Shown here: positions 47,401 through 56,400 of the stretch, in pieces
How the letters are laid out: each line of letters opens with the position of its first letter
Numbering within the stretch: position 1 is the first letter of the stretch
Source of the DNA: Mermis nigrescens
Taxonomy: Eukaryota; Nematoda; Enoplea; Mermithida; Mermithidae
Length of the DNA: 64,000 bases
Reading direction: 5' to 3'
Assembly (NCBI GenBank): GCA_036768485.1
Contig: JAVLUZ010000615.1
Location: 310,001-374,000, forward strand
Translations under genes and position numbers: made by a program
Notes under the pieces: generated by a model
What the model was told of the DNA's origin: nothing
Database searches by the model: none
The model's input: only the letters and a program-made list of their open reading frames with translations

Positions 47401-50400
47401 TCATTCACGCGGCCTTTTGCCTTGTTTTTTTCTTCCATTTTTGCACAAAAACAACCGAAAAATATACCGCACTTAGCCATTTTCAGCGACGCGAAATACT
47501 TTTGTATAATCACATAGACCTCGTGTAAATTCTAATGGTTGGCGAATAATGCTCTATCGGACATTAATTACGCGCGTAAATATTTGCGCAACACCGGATA
47601 GTCCATCTGTTGACATTATGACAATATTATTGTTGCTTTTGTCGCATACAATGAACGATGGCCCATATTCAGGGTCTATCCCCACATACGGGCTTTGGGG
47701 GAGTCACAGTCTGGTGTACAAATGTAACAAGGTGATAGGGGAACCCCACCCGAAGTTGGTCGTCCCCCGAACCCCTCCCAAAGTCAGAACATTTTTAGCC
47801 CACCTCTTCCGATTTTGAAGGGCAATTTGCATTTTTGACTATTTTTATGTCTTTTATCGCACCCTTTGTGGCCAACAATTGAACCCCCACCCGAAATTCT
47901 AAGCCGTTACATATATAGTCTGGGGTCTTGTTGTACCTCCAGAATCGTAAAGACCCCCCCCCGATTTAAAATTTTTTAGCCCGTTTATTCGTAATTTTTT
48001 ACGTCAGTGAGAAGAGCTCGATGAAAAACTTCGGAAAATGATGTTCTTTTTGTGTTTAGAAATTTTTTGACCACTCAGAATTAGGGCGCTGCTCAAGCAC
48101 ATTCGTCCCCGAGATGAGAACATTTTCTGATTTTCCATGTAACTTCCCGAGAGGGAAAATCGAAAGTTTTCAAAGCGCATAAAAAATCACCAAAAATAGT
48201 CATTTTTGCATCAAAATTTTTTGTGAGTTTCGCGCCGACTTATTACTTTTCTATTATGTTTTCCTTTGTAAAGCGCTAAAATGGTGTGCTTACGACGACA
48301 ATTTCGGAATTTTTCTGAGTCTAGTTTAAGTTGGATTTTAGAAAGTGAGTCGCGCAGATACTTCAAGGGAACAGATTTTAAGATTTTGATCCATCAGCCA
48401 CAAAAAATGTTTCTGATTCTCGATAATTTTTTCACAACTATATATCGTGAAATGAAATTCTGGAAAAGATAAATAATTTAAAAATTTACATTTTACTACG
48501 AAAAAAAGTTGCTTTGTTGCAAGATTTTATTTGATTTAATTTTTTTCGATTATTTTCCACACTTTGAGAGCATTATAGAAGTCGAATTTGGTCTCCCTCT
48601 TACATTATGTAATGGGTAAAAATTTTGGGTTTAGGAGGGCATATCTAGGCAATGGGTTCAACTCGATTCAACCCGGTATCACCGGTAGGCCGTTCGGTTT
48701 CAACGGACAATGCTACGAGTATCAACAAGAATTTATATTAAAAAATCAAATCTACTCACTTTGACACATTGCAAAACTTATTGACGCCAAACTCCTAAGC
48801 ACAACCCGCACTCCAAAACATTTAGTTGTTAGCACTTAGTGCACTACAAAAACGTGTCAGCTTCCTATACTTCGACTAGATTAAACAAACATAATATATA
48901 CGATGCATACAGAAAAGCATAATATCGTTGAAAAATCGCGAGGTAAATGACCAAATAATAGAACAGCCCTTTTTCGAAGCGGCAACCACGGTTCATTTAT
49001 TTTTGTACTCTGCCAAGATTTTTCCGGATGTACAAATACTCTTTGGGACCGGTTTTGTACATAAACAAAAAATTTTGGAAATGAAATCAATAAAAATATC
49101 AGAAACTTGCTGGAATTTCCTGTGCAATGCTTCGGAATAAATTAATAAGTTATAAATATAGGATCCAGTTAACGATCTGTTCTGTTTCTTTTTACAACAG
49201 CGAAAATAAAGTCAAAAAAGTCAAGATTTTGTGCCTCTATAACTGTTTGTTTTACTTTACGAAGCTCAAGCGGCGAGTCTTAAATGTTCAAATCGGCTGA
49301 AATATCATAGTACCTCTAGAGTTTACACCAATTCAACGATTGAAGACATTGTTGTTTTGTCTGTTAAGTCCAAACTTTAAGTGAATGTCATGGGAAGGAT
49401 GAGAAGATAGTTTCAAACAAGTTTGGCACTTTTCTGTATTGTTTGTGATTACAGAGCTTCAAAGAGTTTGAGAAGGTATTAACAAAATGTTGGCGCTCCT
49501 CACTAATTCACCGCTCTGAACCGCGTATCTAATATTAGTAAAGCAGAAGATCTATATAAAAACGTTATGAATGCCAAAATTTCTCGACGCTTTGCGCCGA
49601 GTTGATAAATTTTTGTAATTTTTATTGTTAGAAAACCATAAGTTGCCACAGCACACCAGTACAGGTAAAAACATGTGCATTAACATCGTACATAGAACGA
49701 ATAGGTAGCTGTATTTATGATACTGTATTGGCATTCATCTATGTACACAATGTACATGGACTTTTTAGTACCATCTCTGTACATGTACAAACGAACCTTG
49801 TACTAAATAAAAAACAGTGCTGGCAACCAGCCAAAATTTTTTTCTCTCGGCATCATCGGGAAGACTGGCCGTTGCCCAGGTGTGGAGGAAGGAGGTAGTC
49901 AGATGAGGGAGGGGTAAATAGTCCTATATTCCCGGCCAAACATGGCAAGGGAAACACCAAAAATGGCCAAAAACAAGCTTTTGCACAAAAGCCGGATAAA
50001 GAGGCAAAAAGTCCCAGCCCTTGGTGCTTTATATGTGCAAATAGTATTCTATACTAGCAAAGAAAAATGCTCCGATGGAACAAAAAAGACGAATACACTT
50101 GGGATTACGGATTGTTTAGGATGTAAAAGGAGGGGACTAGGAAAAAGCTATCTATCTTCATGCCTAACAGTAGCAAAATCTGTTAAAAACCAGACTTTCT
50201 CTAAGCAGCGCGAAAAATCGAGGTATATTCTGTGGTCTGCAGATTGAAATACACTATTAAACCAAAAAACGATTGAAAAAGCAGCAGCAGCAGCAAGTTG
50301 CCTATGCAGTAGCTAAAGGAAAGTAGGTGGAGTAAACTAGGAGTGACTTTGTAAGGCAATGGAATGAAATAGCAAACGTGGATGCATTCAAGACAATCTG

Positions 50401-53400
50401 AGAAACTGTTGGCTAAAAGCAGTAGGAAACGCGTAAGCTTACGTGAAACAGACTACATGCATGCAGGTAAGCTTGCATGCCCGCAACGATTGCGTGCACA
50501 AACAATTGACGCCAGGTTCGCTTGCTATAATGCTACCTACTCATAACCGGAGAAGTTGGCGGAGAAATCTTAGATAAAACCTCCTGTTTTTTACACAATC
50601 CACCAGAGTGTAAAGTTTAAACCAACAAATCTATCCCCGTATTGAGTGTACAAAACTTCGCTAGTAAGCAGAAAGTAACCCTTAAGCCGTTGTACGTTTC
50701 TATCAGAAAAAATTTTCGGAACTCATAACCGAGTTGTTGGCAGACATAAACAAGTCGAAAACTCTACCACAATGTTTTTTCACCCCCAGATTTTCACACT
50801 CTCTACACTCCCATTTGAGAACTAATGCGAAATTCAGAATACAAAAAAAGTTTGATATCTGGATAATTCCTTCCTCTACAGATCTATGCCACTAAATTGT
50901 GTGAGTCATTTATACTGAGCTGTCTTTAAGCCGTTAAAGAAAACCACCAAAAATCGTTATATGCTATATCGTTACGTCAAAACATTTACAAGCTCATTAC
51001 AAACTCGGTATTGAGTGTAGAAAAAGCCACATCGAATTTATTTCATTATCAATCTTTAAAAAAACGCACCTCCAAGGTGTGTTCCGCTGCAGCTGTAGGG
51101 GTAGAGGTAGGTAGGCGCTAACGCGCTACCTATGATTTACGTAAATTTGCTTGTTAAATAAATGTTGCTGCAATTATAATTAGGCAACGTCGATTGATGA
51201 CTATTATTGATGACTATTATCAATGTCGACACTATTTGAGATATTGACTAATCAAAAAAAGGGAAGAAAACGTGTTTTTTTCGCCCAACGTTACACCCCT
51301 GATGTGGTTTACATTTTACGATAAACAAATTTAAATTTGTTTATCACTTACCCTTTGATTGGCTCTATAACTGTAGCCCCTTCGTACTCTTCGCTAGCCT
51401 CGGATTTTGAAGCCGGTAAAATAACGTCTTGTTCTTTTGCCTTTTTAAGAAGAACGAGAAATAGGAGAAAAAATTGATTCCGCATTATTTTTTGAGGCTT
51501 CGTTTAATGAGCCGTGGATTTATGCGCTTTATAATTTCATTTACGCCTATAACTAAGCGGAAATTACGCTACTATAAAAATTTCTAAAACAGAAGAATAT
51601 ATCACATGCTCGTTTATTGTCGCTCATTTCCGTTTAATTTAGCGAGGCCGGCTCTTCAATTAGCTCATTCGGTTAAGTTTTACTTTACACAGGATAGTTT
51701 CAGTGAACAAGACTATGTTTAATATTTAAATTTTATTTAGAGATTCTTATTTCTGTAATTACCAGAGCTTGGAGGCTGAAATTTAGATTGTCCGTGAGTT
51801 AACTTTATAATTAAGAACTGGAATTGCTGATATGTTCGAAAAAATCGCTTATGAATAACTTATCAAGTTATCTGCCCTAGTTCAGCACTTTCGCAATTTT
51901 AAAATATGCAATTTTACTGTGGAAGAGTGCTATCCTTATACTATAACACGATCACTTAGACTATACCAACTACTATTACAGTTGTTAAGCTAGTAATCAA
52001 TTAATTGCATATTCATATTCTATTTATACGCATTTATATAAAATAGACTAGGTACTAATTTCTTCACACCGTGAATATGGTTAGAAATGTCTATTATTTG
52101 GCTCACTTTGCGTAATAACTGCGAGATAACTTTGATCTGTTGGCCCCTACTCAACAAGCAAGACAAAGGTACTCCGGTAACTCTTGCCATTTCTACGTAA
52201 TTTATTATGCACATTAGTTTGTTCAAGAGCCTTAGAGGTAAGTAGGCATCTTTCAGACAATATACGGCCAAACGGCGTCTCGTTTGTTCGTTTTTATTCT
52301 GTAGAAATAATAATATTAAGGAACATAAATAAATAAAAGATCCATGGAAAGAAAATAAAATATATAAAAATAATTAAGAAATATCAGGCAATAAAAGAAA
52401 TGTTGAAATTATATATAAAAAATACGAAATGTTGTGAAAAATGAGAAATATAACAAAAAAGAGGCGAAGGCTTGTTAAAAAATATTGATGTACTATGCTC
52501 TGATGAACACAAAAAATTGATGCAGGACTCTAGTGCCACCTCTTTGCAAATCAGTTTTAGGAAGAAAAAGAAAAAATACCGAATAAAATTTTTTCGCAAG
52601 AAAGTTTTGAGGACAAAGTTTCCCAACTTTTGATCGGATCCATTAGCTCAAAAGCGTTGTCTCCTTTCTTTATAAATAGCTAACCTGCGGAAAAAATAAG
52701 TCATTTTCTGTTATTTAATAAGTATGCATTTTTCGCATTCATTCACGAATATAACTAAGTGGTAATTACGATTATTAACCCGATCAGACATGTAACAGGG
52801 AGGGTAGGGGTCCCCCACCCAAAGTCGGCCGTCCCCCCATCCCCCAAAGCCAGAAAATTTTTGACCCCTCCCCCCAATTTTTGGAAAAAATCAAATTTTT
52901 TGCCGTTTTTACGTCTTCTTGGCGGGACCCCGCCCGCCCCAATTTCGAGCCGTTACATGTACTATGAACCCGATATTCAATCTGACTGAAAATTACTGTC
53001 CTATTTTCAAATTCTAACAAGTTCACCGATGACAGACAACGGACTGGGAGAAAGTACTTAAAGGAGTTATGAGATAAGCTATAATGAAAGCAAATAGTAG
53101 AAGAAATAATTTAGCAACTCAAATAGACAGGCAATGCCTAATTTCTGCTGCTTCGTTTCATTCTGAAGCAAATCCTGTAGGATTAGGAAATGCAATTGAC
53201 TATCTTTGCGGATTGATAAAACATTTCAAAGAAATATCACCCTAGGGTTACATTTGATCAAAAAGCTTGAGTACAAGTACTTTCAAAAGCAATCTGACCA
53301 TCATTGTTAGCCAGAAAGTTAGGTTGTAAGCCGATATTGATTGGAAAGTTACGAAATATCCTCAGGGTTCAAGCAGCGATTCTCAAAGAAAGTGATCGTA

Positions 53401-56400
53401 ACTTTAGAAAAATGTCTACGCTTTACGAGTATTACTAATTTCGTACCCGCCTTCTCTTATAAATTTGTTTATGTCAATCCACACAAATTTTCTAATTTAA
53501 GAGTGCTTTCTTCTACAAAATTTCACGGAAACTTTATTACGGAAAGGATAAGAGACATAAGTGGTTTTTTAATTTCATCTTTAGGCTTAATTCAATCATT
53601 ATTTCTAGGTTTGAACATGCGATTTCCTAAATTTTCTGGGGTTATTTTAAATAAAACTTTGATCCCAAAACGGGTTTTCTTGGTCCAAGAAATGGAAGTA
53701 CAGTTAAAAAAGTCGTTGTTTGGGTTAAAAAAAGAATCTTAGGTTTTACCGTACAAAACATAGCCCAGTTCAAACGACCCGTTCACCACCCGGTCAAACT
53801 TTTGGCAGTTCCATCCACACCCGCCCACAGGACCGGTCCGAATGCGGTATTGCCCATGTCTCTGGTTTAATCTATATTTTAACAATTTAGCTAAAAAGAG
53901 ATCCGAATTTCTTGTGACAAAACCACGCTACGTGTCGGGAAAGAACGATTTTTTGGTAAAAACTTTTCATGCCTCCTCCATTTCTCCGATTTTCTTTTCG
54001 ACCATACTTTTATTAGAATAGCCGTCGAATAACTGCGTTTTTTGACCCAAAGTGGGCGACAAAAGCAATGAATTATAGAGCGAGATTTCGAGCTTAGTAT
54101 TTCGTTTTATTCAGCAGCAATCTAAGCGGTTAGCTAATTAGCGTTCGATGATGCACGCGTTCTAGACGCCTTGCCAAAAAATAATTATTGCTGGCCCGAG
54201 GCGAATCCTTTTCGCGGTTTGCTTTCAAATAATTCATAATTCTGAGATTAGTTTTTTGTTTAATGAAGATCGTAATTTGTAATATCGCGCCCACATTCTT
54301 AATAATGGATTGCAGCGAAATTTTCTGCATCGTTTTTGCTAAGGATTAGTCGAAAACAAGCGAACATTAGCATTTTGTGCAAGCAGAAAACTTGCACAAT
54401 TCTAAATGTCTGATTGTTTACGATTATTAATAATGCTTTCCCTTTCGATCCAGTTATTAGTGTTGTTGTTGATCGAGTTTGCGTTTCGCTTCATTCAAAT
54501 TAGGCGGATGTGGTAGACGCTTCAAATCGCGGCTTGAAAGGACCGATTTTATTTATCCGGAAACGATTATGCGGAAAAAAGGGAGTGTGAACCCCTATCC
54601 TAATTATTTCCATTATCAATCTATTGTATGCCCTTTGGCAATAGTCTTTCGCACTAGTTTTTCTGTTGCTTTTTGTCATCCTGTTTTGATGAAGTTGTGG
54701 AGCAAACTTCGCTGATTTTTTTGCGACATCCTTCTGTACGCTAGCTTACTGTTACGAAAAGTTTTTTGCGTAAAAATCCGCCACCTTTTATCTCGCTTTC
54801 CTGTAATTTTGACAATAGTCATCGCGTCTCTCGCTCTCTCTCTAGAATTTTTTGTCTCGAAAACTTCATTTAATATCCGAGCCGGGGGAACTTTTGAGAT
54901 TTTACAGATGGAAAATGATACGAATGAACTATATCATAATGGGCTTCGGAAGATGAAGCCATTTTAGATATTTCTGCGAAGAGCTGGCGCAAACTCCCGC
55001 AGAAGCAAACGAAAAAATCTAATTAGAAACGACAAAAACCGAAAGATGCTCTCGGACAAGAAATATTTCTAGAAAATTTTGAAGGTCTGCTATAACTTTT
55101 TCGTTCACTTGTATTTAAATCGAGATTACACTTGTAAAAAACAAGATAAACAATCGAAAAATATTCTGGAAAACACTCAAATCAACGTCATTACCCCGAC
55201 CGCATCTGCGTGGCCCGGTGATTATGCAGTGCGTTAAGGGCACAAAAACGATTCGATACAGGCAAACATTCGCGTCCGTATAAATTACCACCTGATTATT
55301 TTTCCAGCTACGCATCATTGCTATGAAGACAACCAAGCTTACTATAGTCATATTTGCTTATTTTATTAAGGGCATTAGACGAATTTTCGCTCTTGCGGTT
55401 TATGTGCGAGATTAGGGCATTCAAACATGGAGATTTCATAACACTCTAGCTCCTGATATTTGAAGCAGTAGGATTCAAACTGAGATGAACGTGATCTAAG
55501 CTGCTACCATTAGATTCGATGCTCCAGAATATCAATGACCGTTTGCAGCGTTTTTTGCGAAAAATTCGACTTATGTCACCTTTTCTACGTAAATCGAGAC
55601 TTTTCGGAATTTTACGATTAGTTTACAGCGAGAGTTTGAACATTTCAGGACCATAAACGCACAGCGCGGCCGATCTGGCGGGCGAGGGCTCAGCCGGTCT
55701 GGGAGGTGAAGAATTAAAGTTTTCTGGGCCAAAATGACCTCGAAAAGTGGTATAAGCGCTAAAATAGCGTTGAAACTACGTTATTATTAAGTTTCCGATC
55801 AATTAAAAACACTTCTTCAAAAAAAATAAATTTTGATCCCTTTTATGACCATCAGTTTGCCTCATTTTCCCCGCAAAACTTTCCATTTTTCCATCCTGAG
55901 GGGTCAGGAAACCTCCCACGTGCATGTCTGTTCAGGACTAACTAGAGCTTATCGATAGAATGTTAGTTTCGAGGTCACTGCCGCGAACAAACTACGTCGT
56001 AGGCGACATAATGATCGATAAATTCAGTCGTACTCGAGCCTAAATTTTTAATAGGTTAGCTTGTCGCTGTACGATACATGCCAGCTCCGATCATTACGAG
56101 CCGGCTTATCGTGTCAATTATCGGCTGAGAATGTTCAAGGGACTTATTCAAAAATTACTGAAGCAAAGCTTCCAAGAATTACTGAAGTGAAGCTTGAGTT
56201 CTGAGACTCAAGAACTCGAGATTAGCTGTTACTGTTATAGGAGACAGAAGACAAGTTTCCGTCAATCAAATCGAAAGTAGAGGCCTTTCCTCACTGATTA
56301 TTATTATTGCGAGTTCATAATTTTTCACGGAAAGAAGTACACTTTAAACTCGTCTTATTGTGTAATATTTGGATCATGTGATCAGCAGTGGACTGTGCTG

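Larger units (their letters stand above)
46522..51351 (-). other. POLD1 intron between e4 and e5
   Basis: A 4,830-bp intron holding MITE-A, MITE-I, a degenerate MITE-A-like patch at 47,930-48,105, and MITE-G. The stretch 49,830-51,350 is less repetitive; it has a short AGC run near 50,280 and a small hairpin (AGGTAG / CTACCT) near 51,098-51,121 but no feature I can name. Confidence 0.9.

Noticed and set aside
53341..53742. A 133-codon open frame on the plus strand, the longest besides frames overlapping POLD1 exon e10
   Set aside because: No recognisable motif, no splice or promoter context, and adjacent to repeat debris. In 64 kb of AT-rich DNA in six frames, one run of this length is expected at roughly even odds.
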